A stretch of DNA of 64,000 bases from JANNYA01 sp031422315 (GTDB lineage Bacteria; Pseudomonadota; Gammaproteobacteria; Xanthomonadales; SZUA-5), in contig JANOQN010000053.1 in NCBI GenBank assembly GCA_031422315.1, positions 167,221 through 231,220 on the forward strand, given 5' to 3'. Below the pieces are notes generated by a model. It ran no database searches and was not told the DNA's origin. It saw nothing but the letters and a program-made list of their open reading frames with translations. Of the stretch, positions 25,627 through 32,692 are shown in pieces; positions within the stretch are counted from its first letter, which is position 1, and each line of letters opens with the position of its first letter. Both the position numbers and the translations under genes were made by a program.

Positions 25627-26661
25627 ATGAAATTAGCTTACTACTTATTTTCGATCACACTGCTTGTTGCCACAGCGCTACCCGCAGCGTTGAATGCAAA
25701 AGCCGCCGAAAAACACCCGGGCATGGGCGCGCTAGCGCTAGCCGCCGCCGATGGCGACAAGGAATTAACGGGCAAATACACTGCGCTACTCGAGCAAGGC
25801 GTCTATCAACAAAGCATTATCGACGCGATAACCAGGCCCGCCGAAGCTAAGCCTTGGAAGCTGTATCGTCCGATTTTTATGACCAAAGAACGCATCGATG
25901 AAGGCGTGAAATTTTGGCAAACCCATGCAGCGCAGCTCACCGCGGTGCAGGCGCGCTATGAAGTGCCTGCGGAATACATTGTCGCGATTATCGGCGTGGA
26001 AACCTTTTACGGGCGCAATGTCGGCAAATACAAAGTGCTGGACGCGCTCACCACGCTGGGCTTGTACTACCCGCCCAGGCAGCCGTTTTTTTCTGGCGAG
26101 CTAAAGCAGCTTTTGAAATTTAGTGAGCAAACGAAGTATAAAATCGACCCGCTCGCAGCCGTGGGCTCCTACGCTGGAGCGATGGGTATGGGGCAGTTTA
26201 TGCCGAGCAGCTATGCCAATTTTGCCGTCGATGGCGATGAAGATGGCAAAGTCGATCTATGGGGCAGCAATAGTGACGTGTTTGCCAGCATCGCCAATTA
26301 TTTTATCGGGCACGGCTGGGAACCCGGTGGCCCGGTACTACGCACGGTAAGCTTGCAGCCCGGCGCGCGAACGATCAAAGAGCCGGGCCTGTTGCCGGTG
26401 TTTACAGTCAGCCAGCTGCGCGAATGGGGCTATCATTTGCCCGCCACCAGCAAAACGCTACCGGCTGACGATCGGCTCGCCAGCTTGGTGCAGTTAGAGT
26501 CTGAAAATGGCCCGCAAACCATCATGGTTTTCCAAAATTTCTACGCTATCACCCGCTACAATCGATCACCGCTTTACGCTACCGCCTTGCATCAGCTTGC
26601 ACAAGCGATTGCTAAGCAATATCGCAAAGCTGGACCAAAGCCGATGCTCGCAAAACCTTGA
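25627..26661 (+). CDS. mltB: Lytic murein transglycosylase B
   Basis: 344 aa with an N-terminal signal peptide (LLVATALPAALNAKA) and no lipobox, so likely soluble periplasmic or anchored by its signal. The catalytic Glu is in VAIIGVETFYGRN (about residue 125), followed by the GAMGMGQFMPSSY motif, both diagnostic of the MltB/SltB (GH103) family. It cleaves peptidoglycan glycan strands to 1,6-anhydro products. The stop overlaps the rlpA start, giving a coupled mltB-rlpA pair, a common arrangement in gammaproteobacteria. Confidence 0.93.
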   Translation: MKLAYYLFSITLLVATALPAALNAKAAEKHPGMGALALAAADGDKELTGKYTALLEQGVYQQSIIDAITRPAEAKPWKLYRPIFMTKERIDEGVKFWQTHAAQLTAVQARYEVPAEYIVAIIGVETFYGRNVGKYKVLDALTTLGLYYPPRQPFFSGELKQLLKFSEQTKYKIDPLAAVGSYAGAMGMGQFMPSSYANFAVDGDEDGKVDLWGSNSDVFASIANYFIGHGWEPGGPVLRTVSLQPGARTIKEPGLLPVFTVSQLREWGYHLPATSKTLPADDRLASLVQLESENGPQTIMVFQNFYAITRYNRSPLYATALHQLAQAIAKQYRKAGPKPMLAKP

Positions 26662-27521
26662 TGGCGCGCATTGCCGGGCAAAATATTGGCAAATACCTGC
26701 GCAGCAATAGCCTGCGACTGCTTAGCTTGCTTATCATACTAGCGCTGCTGAGCGCCTGCGGCAGCGCGCCTAAACGTCCACGCAGCTACGTGGACGGCGC
26801 TCCGCCCAAGCCGGTCGATTTGAGCAGAATCGCCGAGCCCGTTCCCAAACACGAACCGCGTGCACGCTACGGCAATAAATCCCCGTACGTGGTGCTGGGT
26901 AAAACCTACGAACTGCTGCAAGAACGCGCAGGCTATGTCGAGGAGGGCACCGCTTCTTGGTACGGTACCTTATTTCATGGCCGACCAACCAGTACGCTTG
27001 AGCGCTACGATATGTATGAATTCACCGCCGCGCACAAAACGCTACCGTTGCCGACTTACGCGCGCGTGACCAATTTGGATAACGGCCGCAGCATTGTCGT
27101 CAAAATCAATGATCGTGGGCCATTTGTAGGCACACGCCTGATTGATCTGAGCTACGTCGCGGCATTGAAGCTTGATTATCATATGAAAGGCACCGCAAGG
27201 GTGCGCGTTGAAGCGTTAACACCGGGCGAGCAAGCAAAGCCGGTCACCGAGCAACCGCGAGTGCCACCAACAATAGCGAGCGCACCTGCACCAGCACCGA
27301 CCACCTCAAATTTGTTGATTCAGTGCGGCGCATTTGGTCAGCAAGCCAACGCCAACACGCTGGCTTTCGCCCTGCAAAACGAGGGCTTCGCCGATGCGAG
27401 AACCGAGCTAGGTTCTGATGGCTTGAGCCGCGTGGTCATCGGCCCGCTCGCCGATGAAGCCAGCCGAGATGAGCTCATACTAATATTGAAAGAAGCGGGT
27501 TGCCCGAACGCGAAACGGTAA
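26661..27521 (+). CDS. rlpA: Septal ring lytic transglycosylase RlpA-like lipoprotein
   Basis: 286 aa from the ATG at 26661, which overlaps the mltB stop (TGATG). The N-terminus has a lipobox (ALLSAC, Cys about residue 33). The double-psi beta-barrel domain is clear: EEGTASWYG, HGRPTS, then NDRGPF (Asp of the active site). The last 75 residues look like a SPOR domain (LLIQCGAFGQQANANTLA...), which binds denuded glycan strands at the septum. It digests naked glycans during daughter cell separation. Confidence 0.92.
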   Translation: MARIAGQNIGKYLRSNSLRLLSLLIILALLSACGSAPKRPRSYVDGAPPKPVDLSRIAEPVPKHEPRARYGNKSPYVVLGKTYELLQERAGYVEEGTASWYGTLFHGRPTSTLERYDMYEFTAAHKTLPLPTYARVTNLDNGRSIVVKINDRGPFVGTRLIDLSYVAALKLDYHMKGTARVRVEALTPGEQAKPVTEQPRVPPTIASAPAPAPTTSNLLIQCGAFGQQANANTLAFALQNEGFADARTELGSDGLSRVVIGPLADEASRDELILILKEAGCPNAKR

Positions 27522-27576
27522 ACGCTGCCGACCAAATTAGTGTTTGCACCGGCTAAACCGTAGCAATCAAAACCGC

Positions 27577-27632
27577 GCTAATTCAAGACCCCTAATTCAA
27601 GACCGCTAATTCAAGACCGCTAATTCAAGATC
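27577..27632. repeat. Four tandem 14-nt repeats at the folK stop codon
   Basis: The unit GCTAATTCAAGACC occurs four times head to tail (27577-27590, 27591-27604, 27605-27618, 27619-27632) with only single-base changes. The last two units are inside folK on the other strand and encode its last residues (LELAVLN and the stop). Because 14 is not a multiple of 3, gain or loss of a unit would change the C-terminus of FolK. It lies between the convergent rlpA and folK genes. Confidence 0.85.
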
Positions 27633-28175
27633 CCCACCCGGCAACTGCGCCAACCAATCCCCAATCGCAACTGGCCCGTTGGGCGTCGGCACATGCAAAT
27701 CCGCAGCAATTTCAGCCAGCGGTACCAGCACAAACGCGCGGCTCTGCATGCGCGGGTGCGGCAGTGTGAGCCGCTCGGTGTCCATTTGCAGCCGGCCGTG
27801 GATCAGCAAATCCAGATCGAGCGTGCGCGCAGCGTTTTGCTCGCCATATTTGCGATGCCTAGCAAAACTCTGCTCGATATTCATCAGGCACTCGAGCAGC
27901 GCGTGCGGCGCTAGCTCGGTGCTGATTTCCACCACTGCATTGGCGTAGTCAGCCTGCGTGTTTGGCGTACCATTGTTTACAGGTGGCCACGCCGGGCTTT
28001 TGTAGATGCTGCTTCTGCGGCGCAGTTTTGAAAACGCTAGCTGATCAAGCTCGCTAAATGCCGCGCAAATAATCTGCTCGGGCGTGAGCGTCTCAGCGCC
28101 AGAATCACCGAGACGTAGCAGCACTAAATTACTGCCGAGCGCAATAAATGCGCTGGATGGGCCAGGCAATGCCAT
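27606..28175 (-). CDS. folK: 2-amino-4-hydroxy-6-hydroxymethyldihydropteridine diphosphokinase FolK
   Basis: 189 aa. N-terminal FIALGSNL, then RRRSSIYKS.AW, and the signature RTLDLDLLIHG followed by LPHPRM..RAFVLVPLAEI identify HPPK. It transfers pyrophosphate from ATP to 6-hydroxymethyl-dihydropterin in folate synthesis. The Asp pair in DLDLL binds Mg-ATP. The C-terminus is encoded in part by a tandem 14-nt repeat, so its final residues may vary between strains. Nearest neighbour upstream is glnK, 18 bases away on the same strand. Confidence 0.95.
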   Translation of the reverse strand: MALPGPSSAFIALGSNLVLLRLGDSGAETLTPEQIICAAFSELDQLAFSKLRRRSSIYKSPAWPPVNNGTPNTQADYANAVVEISTELAPHALLECLMNIEQSFARHRKYGEQNAARTLDLDLLIHGRLQMDTERLTLPHPRMQSRAFVLVPLAEIAADLHVPTPNGPVAIGDWLAQLPGGDLELAVLN

Positions 28176-28193
28176 GTGCGAATGATTAGCTTG

Positions 28194-28535
28194 CTAAGTT
28201 AGCGCGTCCGCATCCACTTCACCGGTTCGGATGCGCACGACTTGCTCCAAGGCATAAACAAATATCTTGCCATCGCCAATTCTGCCGGTGTTGGCGGACT
28301 TGCTAATCGCTTCGACGACCGGTTCAACGCGCTCGTCGGTCACCGCAATTTCGAGCTTGAGCTTGGGCAGCATATCCACCACATATTCCGCGCCGCGGTA
28401 AAGCTCGGTGTGGCCTTTTTGGCGCCCGAAGCCTTTGACTTCAGTTACCGTGACACCGCTTACGCCAATTTCGGTCAGCGCTTCGCGCACATCGTCGAGC
28501 TTGAATGGCTTGATTATAGCTACGATCATTTTCAT
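28194..28535 (-). CDS. glnK: Nitrogen regulatory protein P-II
   Basis: 113 aa from the ATG at 28535 (an upstream in-frame start at 28565 adds ten unconserved residues). The protein begins MKMIVAIIKPFKLDDVREAL and carries the uridylylation site Tyr51 in the T-loop LYRGAEY, plus the IGDGKIFVYAL C-terminal signature. P-II trimers sense 2-oxoglutarate, ATP/ADP and, via GlnD, glutamine; GlnK blocks the AmtB channel when nitrogen is plentiful. It lies downstream of amtB on the same strand but is separated by a 127-bp inverted-repeat element. The name glnK rests on proximity to amtB; glnB is possible. Confidence 0.93.
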   Translation of the reverse strand: MKMIVAIIKPFKLDDVREALTEIGVSGVTVTEVKGFGRQKGHTELYRGAEYVVDMLPKLKLEIAVTDERVEPVVEAISKSANTGRIGDGKIFVYALEQVVRIRTGEVDADALT

Positions 28536-28618
28536 GGGTTTATTCCTGAAAGTGCGTCGGCCCACCAGGGGCCTCCGCTTGTTGGGGTGTTTTTAAGCTA
28601 AACGTGCGTCAACAAAGT

Positions 28619-28745
28619 CTATTCCATTTTCAAATCAAGACGATAGCAAGGCGGTGACGTGAGGATCGACGAAGGCGTACACGGGTACGTCTAGGAGACC
28701 GGAACAAGCCAACGCAGCGAGCGTTTTGATTGGGAATTGGAATAG
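28619..28745. repeat. 127-bp element with inverted ends between amtB and glnK
   Basis: The outer 29 bases are imperfect inverted repeats (23 of 29 match), starting CTATTCCA on the left and ending TGGAATAG on the right. The interior holds a smaller palindrome around GCGTACACGGGTACGTC. It ends exactly at the amtB stop. It looks like a small non-coding dispersed element (MITE-like or structured RNA); only this copy is in the window. Confidence 0.6.
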
Positions 28746-30056
28746 CTAAAAGTTATAGCCGCGCTCATTATGCAGTGATATATCTAAGCCTTCGGTTTCT
28801 GATTCTGCATCAACCCGCAGCGGCGTCACTAGACCAACGAGCTTGAGAATCACAAAAGTCACTGCGCCACTCCAAACAATGGCGATGACCACGCCTTCAA
28901 GCTGGATCAGCAATTGGCCGGCAATCGTTCGGCCCTCTACCAAGCCGACACCGCCCAAACTGGCGTCGGCGAATATGCCGGTCAGTATTGCACCGACTAT
29001 GCCGCCGACCGCGTGCACGCCAAACACGTCCAAGGAATCGTCGTAGCCGAATTTTTGCTTGAGCGTGGTGGCGGAGAAAAAGCAAATCACACCGGCAGCA
29101 AAGCCAATCGCCAACGCGCCGCCCACGCCCGCCGAGCCTGAAGCTGGTGTAATCGCTACCAGTCCAGCAACAGCTCCGGTTGCCATACCCAACATAGATG
29201 GGCGCTTGTGAATGACCCACTCAACCAGCGTCCAAGATAGCGCAGCAGCGGCGGCGGCTACTTGCGTCACCAGCATGGCCATGCCCGCGCTGGCATTCGC
29301 ACCCACCGCCGAACCCGCATTGAAGCCAAACCAGCCAACCCACAGCAGCGCTGCGCCAATCACCGTGTAGGTCAAATTGTGTGGTGCCATCGAGGTATTC
29401 GGATAGCCTTTGCGTCGGCCTAACACAATGCAAGCCACCAGCGCCGCGATACCCGCGTTGATATGCACGACGGTGCCGCCAGCAAAATCAATCACGCCCG
29501 CATCAAACAAATAGCCACCCGCGCCGGACCACACCATGTGCGTCAACGGCAGATACACAAACGTGACCCACAGCCCGGCAAATAACAACAATGCGGCAAA
29601 GCGCATGCGCTCGGCAATTGCCCCGACGATCAGCGCCACGGTAATAATCGCAAAGGTCAACTGGAAGGTGGCAAACACGCTTTCGGGAATCGTCATCACC
29701 AATCCATCGCGCGCTACGCCAGCGAACATCGCTTTGCTAAAGTCCCCAAAAAAACTGAAGTAGTTGACTTCACCCGCCACCATGCCGCCGGTTGAAAACG
29801 CCACCGAATAGCCGTACAGCATCCAAATAATTGTCACCAGCGCAGTAATCGCGAAGCACTGCATCAGCACAGAGAGCACGTTTTTCGAGCGTACCAATCC
29901 GCCGTAAAAAAGCGCCAAGCCCGGCAGCGTCATGAGCAGCACCAGCACAGTTGAGATCAACATCCAGGCGGTATCGCCAGTGTCCGCCGTGACGGGTGCA
30001 TCGGCGCTAAGCGAACCCGCGCCAAGCAGTAATAAAAATCCAAATAAGTAATGCAT
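28746..30056 (-). CDS. amtB: Ammonium transporter AmtB
   Basis: 436 aa from the ATG at 30056, with CTGGAG 7 bases upstream. A cleavable signal peptide (MHYLFGFLLLLGAGSLSA) precedes 11 membrane helices. Diagnostic features are GLALFYGGLVRSKNVLS, DFAGGTVVHI (first pore His) and DVFGVHAVGG (second pore His). It conducts ammonium/ammonia when nitrogen is scarce. The gene order is amtB before glnK, the reverse of the usual glnK-amtB. A sigma-54 promoter lies directly upstream, so expression should respond to NtrC. Confidence 0.95.
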   Translation of the reverse strand: MHYLFGFLLLLGAGSLSADAPVTADTGDTAWMLISTVLVLLMTLPGLALFYGGLVRSKNVLSVLMQCFAITALVTIIWMLYGYSVAFSTGGMVAGEVNYFSFFGDFSKAMFAGVARDGLVMTIPESVFATFQLTFAIITVALIVGAIAERMRFAALLLFAGLWVTFVYLPLTHMVWSGAGGYLFDAGVIDFAGGTVVHINAGIAALVACIVLGRRKGYPNTSMAPHNLTYTVIGAALLWVGWFGFNAGSAVGANASAGMAMLVTQVAAAAAALSWTLVEWVIHKRPSMLGMATGAVAGLVAITPASGSAGVGGALAIGFAAGVICFFSATTLKQKFGYDDSLDVFGVHAVGGIVGAILTGIFADASLGGVGLVEGRTIAGQLLIQLEGVVIAIVWSGAVTFVILKLVGLVTPLRVDAESETEGLDISLHNERGYNF

Positions 30057-30090
30057 AGCAGCTCCAGAAATGGGAAAACGCAAAGCGGCA

Positions 30091-30107
30091 TTGCAAGCGC
30101 CTTGCCA
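30091..30107 (-). promoter_or_regulatory. Sigma-54 promoter of amtB
   Basis: On the minus strand the sequence TGGCAAGGCGCTTGCAA contains GG (-24) and GC (-12) exactly 10 bases apart, with TGGCA and TTGC blocks matching the sigma-54 consensus. The predicted transcript start is near 30081, leaving a leader of about 25 bases to the amtB ATG. An imperfect palindrome at 30162-30179 (ATGCT...AGCAT) could be an enhancer site, but it is a weak match to NtrC. Confidence 0.8.
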
Positions 30108-30230
30108 ACTATTAGTGCATTGATTTTATTGAATTAAATGCAATTAACTAGCCCGAAAGTCATGCTCGCGCACCAGCATGTGGCGGGGTTTGCACCAAGG
30201 CGGGGAATTGGCCGGCATTGTTTAAAGGAC

Positions 30231-30259
30231 TCGTCATTCCCGCGCAGGCGGGAACCCAG
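30231..30259. repeat. Third copy of the dispersed palindromic repeat arm
   Basis: 29 bases (TCGTCATTCCCGCGCAGGCG then GGAACCCAG) identical to the inverted right arm of the 24064-24203 element, including the T:A version of the hairpin closing pair. Only one arm is present here. It lies between amtB and the small Cro/C1-type gene. Confidence 0.85.
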
Positions 30260-30298
30260 CTGCCGCAATCTTTCGGCGTGAATTTGGCGGCTGAAAAC

Positions 30299-30550
30299 CT
30301 AACCTTCAATCTCCTCAATCTTGCGCAACACCCGCAAAAACGCCACTCGGGGCGAAATGCCCAGCGCTTGGCAATATTCGATAAATTCGACCAAATCAAT
30401 TCGACGATCTCCCAGCTCTACCTTCGCAATGTACGAAGGCGGCTTACCCAAGCGCGCAGCCAATTCAACTTGCACGATATTTTTCTCCGCGCGAATCTCA
30501 GCGAGCAGCTCAAGCAGTTTCTGATTAGCGGGGCGATGCGGAGAAGGCAA
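30299..30550 (-). CDS. Small Cro/C1-type helix-turn-helix protein
   Basis: 83 aa. A single HTH_3 domain fills most of it: LAEIRAEKNIVQVELAARLG then KPPSYIAKVELGDRRIDLVEFIEYCQALG. The last residues are charged (KIEEIEG). Likely a DNA-binding regulator; the target is unknown. It has no partner toxin gene beside it on the same strand and faces away from the three-gene exported-protein cluster that starts at 30715. Confidence 0.8.
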   Translation of the reverse strand: MPSPHRPANQKLLELLAEIRAEKNIVQVELAARLGKPPSYIAKVELGDRRIDLVEFIEYCQALGISPRVAFLRVLRKIEEIEG

Positions 30551-30714
30551 ACATGGTTTTCCGAGTACTTAGCAGCGCAAGTCTTCGGTGTCTCGGTGAA
30601 TCTCCCGAATTGGGAGAATTTTTGCCTTGCTATTGCGGCCTTCAAAATCTGCGAGTAAGCTGAACGTTTCTTAAAGCAGTTTCAGACTGCTGAATCCACG
30701 ATAGGTTACCCACA

Positions 30715-31731
30715 ATGAAAAAAGTCGTTTTACTTATTGCTATGGCCTGCGCAGGATCGATAGGCGCGCAGGAAAACTGCGGCTTTCCAATCTCTGATAC
30801 TCGCAGCGGATTCGAAACGGGTGAACAACCGGTTTATGTGCAGCTGCCGATATCTGGGACGCCATTGAGCCTAAATATTGAATCGCCAGTCGAGAACGCA
30901 GTCATTACACAGTCAAACGTGCAGGTTTACGGAAGCCTCACTGGGCCCGCCAACATCGGCGTTATGGTAAACAGCGAATTGGCGCTTTCTGATGCCACAA
31001 AGTTTTCCTCTCGTCCAATTGTGTTGGATGCAGGCGCGCAAACAATCACGGTTGTCGTAAAGAACATTGACGGCGGAACAGTGACTGCGACTCGCAACGT
31101 AACCGTAAGCCCGAATTTAGGGTCAGACACTGTGTTGATTGCCGCCAGCACCGGTGGATATGCGCCGCAAAACATTCCCTTTCGGCTGATCACTCGATTA
31201 CCGGCTGGACAAACAGCTGTTACGCGGCTTCAAGTGGACTACCAGGGCGATGGCAGTTTTGAAGTGGACAGCACTAATTCAAACGTGGCACTCAGCGCAA
31301 CTTACAGCGCAGCGGGTGCTTACCTTGCGACGGCGAGGGTTACTTTCGATGACAGTGATCCGCAAACACCGCTAGTGATCAGAGAAAGCAAATTTCGAAT
31401 ACAAGTTCAAACGGTAGCGTATACGCGCCAAACGCTGTGTGCGCTCTATTACGGCATGAAGCAGCGACTAATAGCCAATCAAATACCGCTAGCGATAAAT
31501 ACGCTGGCGCCGCGCATCCGGCCAAGTTTTCAAACGCTTTGGACTAGCTTAGGGGCTCAGCTTCCAACCATCGCTGCTAGGATGGGCGAAGTAACATTGG
31601 GGCAAATTTCCGACGTTAGCGCAGAGTTTGTCGTCAGCCTTCCTGACCCAATAAACGTAGGTGATTTTATTGGCTTCCCGGTTCTGTTTACCCGCGGCGC
31701 AGATGGCGTTTGGAGGATTTATGGCATGTAA
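30715..31731 (+). CDS. Secreted protein with Ig/PKD-like domains
   Basis: 338 aa with signal peptide MKKVVLLIAMACAGSIGAQ. A short Cys-containing start (ENCGFPISDTRSGFETGEQP) is followed by two beta-sandwich-like regions: residues 60-140 (IESPVENAVITQSNVQVYG, Ig-like) and 145-245 (DYQGDGSFEVDS, ATYSAAGAYLATARVTF, PKD-like). The C-terminal 100 residues look globular and are unrecognised. It overlaps the next gene by 11 bases. Part of a three-gene exported-protein cluster; function unknown. Confidence 0.75.
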   Translation: MKKVVLLIAMACAGSIGAQENCGFPISDTRSGFETGEQPVYVQLPISGTPLSLNIESPVENAVITQSNVQVYGSLTGPANIGVMVNSELALSDATKFSSRPIVLDAGAQTITVVVKNIDGGTVTATRNVTVSPNLGSDTVLIAASTGGYAPQNIPFRLITRLPAGQTAVTRLQVDYQGDGSFEVDSTNSNVALSATYSAAGAYLATARVTFDDSDPQTPLVIRESKFRIQVQTVAYTRQTLCALYYGMKQRLIANQIPLAINTLAPRIRPSFQTLWTSLGAQLPTIAARMGEVTLGQISDVSAEFVVSLPDPINVGDFIGFPVLFTRGADGVWRIYGM

Positions 31732-32692
31732 GCCTCTATGCTTCCTTATGCTATTGATGTTTTTTGCTACGGGCTGCAAACCCTGTGAGCGCCAAATCAA
31801 TGGCTACTGCTATGACACGCCAAACAAGGCTAACCCTGGCTTGACACCCCGCTGGGAAATGATTGATCTAGAAACCGGCAAACCTATTCCTGATGTGTGG
31901 ATTGGCTTATCTTGGAGCGAGTATAAAAACACGCGGTCACGTGGCGAGTGTGCCCGCATGGTCATTGGCCGCACCGATGCCAACGGGCGCTTTAGCGACA
32001 CCGCGAAAGATGGCAGCTGGATATCGGGGCAGGTTACGTTTTACAAACCGGGGTATGAATTAGTAAGGCATGCAAATTACCTGCATCAGACGCACATAAC
32101 GCATGTGCACGAACCCTATGCGGAAAATAGAATTCCATACCAAGCGTGGGGCAAAAGACTAGAAAAACTTGGCTACGCCTGGGATGAATCGCGCAATGCT
32201 TACCGCAAGGATTTCGAACTTGGCAAGGAGTACCAGCGCATTTATGATGACATCTATTCGCCAAAAGGCCTTCGAATTTACTGGCTGAAACAGCGCAGCT
32301 ATCCATCACGTTATGAGTATCTTGGCGTCAACTACCCATGTAGCGGTAGCGCTGCGCCCGGCAGGACGATAGAGCAGGTCGGCTTTGACGACCCGAAAAA
32401 TCAAACGAACTACATCGAAAAGTGGCAGGGGCTTGACGCCTATCAGCAATTTTGCGACGACAACTGGAACACGGTTCCAAAAGACCTTATTCAACGTTAC
32501 GAGGCTGGCTTTGCCTTTAATGCGCTTGCTCTGACGGGTGAAAAGGATTACACCAAAAAAATGGCGCAATTCGAATCCTACTTCGGTAAAGGTGCGCTAG
32601 ACATGCCACCAAAATCGCAACCTTCAAATGATCAGCGCAATCGCTTTTGCATGGATTTGAAACCCCTCACAAAAATAGGAATTTCCCCATGA
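31721..32692 (+). CDS. Putative lipoprotein of the three-gene exported cluster
   Basis: 323 aa from the ATG at 31721, with GGAGG just upstream; the frame opens at 31661 without a signal. The N-terminus MACKPLCFLMLLMFFATGC has a lipobox (FATGC), so it is probably a lipoprotein. The mature part begins with several Cys (KPCERQINGYCYD). Residues 40-110 include IPDVWIGLSWSEYKNT and GRTDANGRFSD, resembling a carboxypeptidase-regulatory or prealbumin-like fold. The rest is unrecognised. It overlaps genes on both sides (the next start is ATGA), so the three are co-translated. Confidence 0.7.
   Translation: MACKPLCFLMLLMFFATGCKPCERQINGYCYDTPNKANPGLTPRWEMIDLETGKPIPDVWIGLSWSEYKNTRSRGECARMVIGRTDANGRFSDTAKDGSWISGQVTFYKPGYELVRHANYLHQTHITHVHEPYAENRIPYQAWGKRLEKLGYAWDESRNAYRKDFELGKEYQRIYDDIYSPKGLRIYWLKQRSYPSRYEYLGVNYPCSGSAAPGRTIEQVGFDDPKNQTNYIEKWQGLDAYQQFCDDNWNTVPKDLIQRYEAGFAFNALALTGEKDYTKKMAQFESYFGKGALDMPPKSQPSNDQRNRFCMDLKPLTKIGISP

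Noticed and set aside
27577..27632. Four evenly spaced repeats that could suggest a CRISPR array
   Set aside because: The 14-nt units are directly adjacent with no spacers and are too short; no cas genes are present. It is a simple tandem repeat.
30162..30179. Possible NtrC enhancer palindrome upstream of amtB
   Set aside because: ATGCT...AGCAT matches the NtrC consensus (GCAC...GTGC) poorly; mentioned only within the promoter entry, not called as a site.
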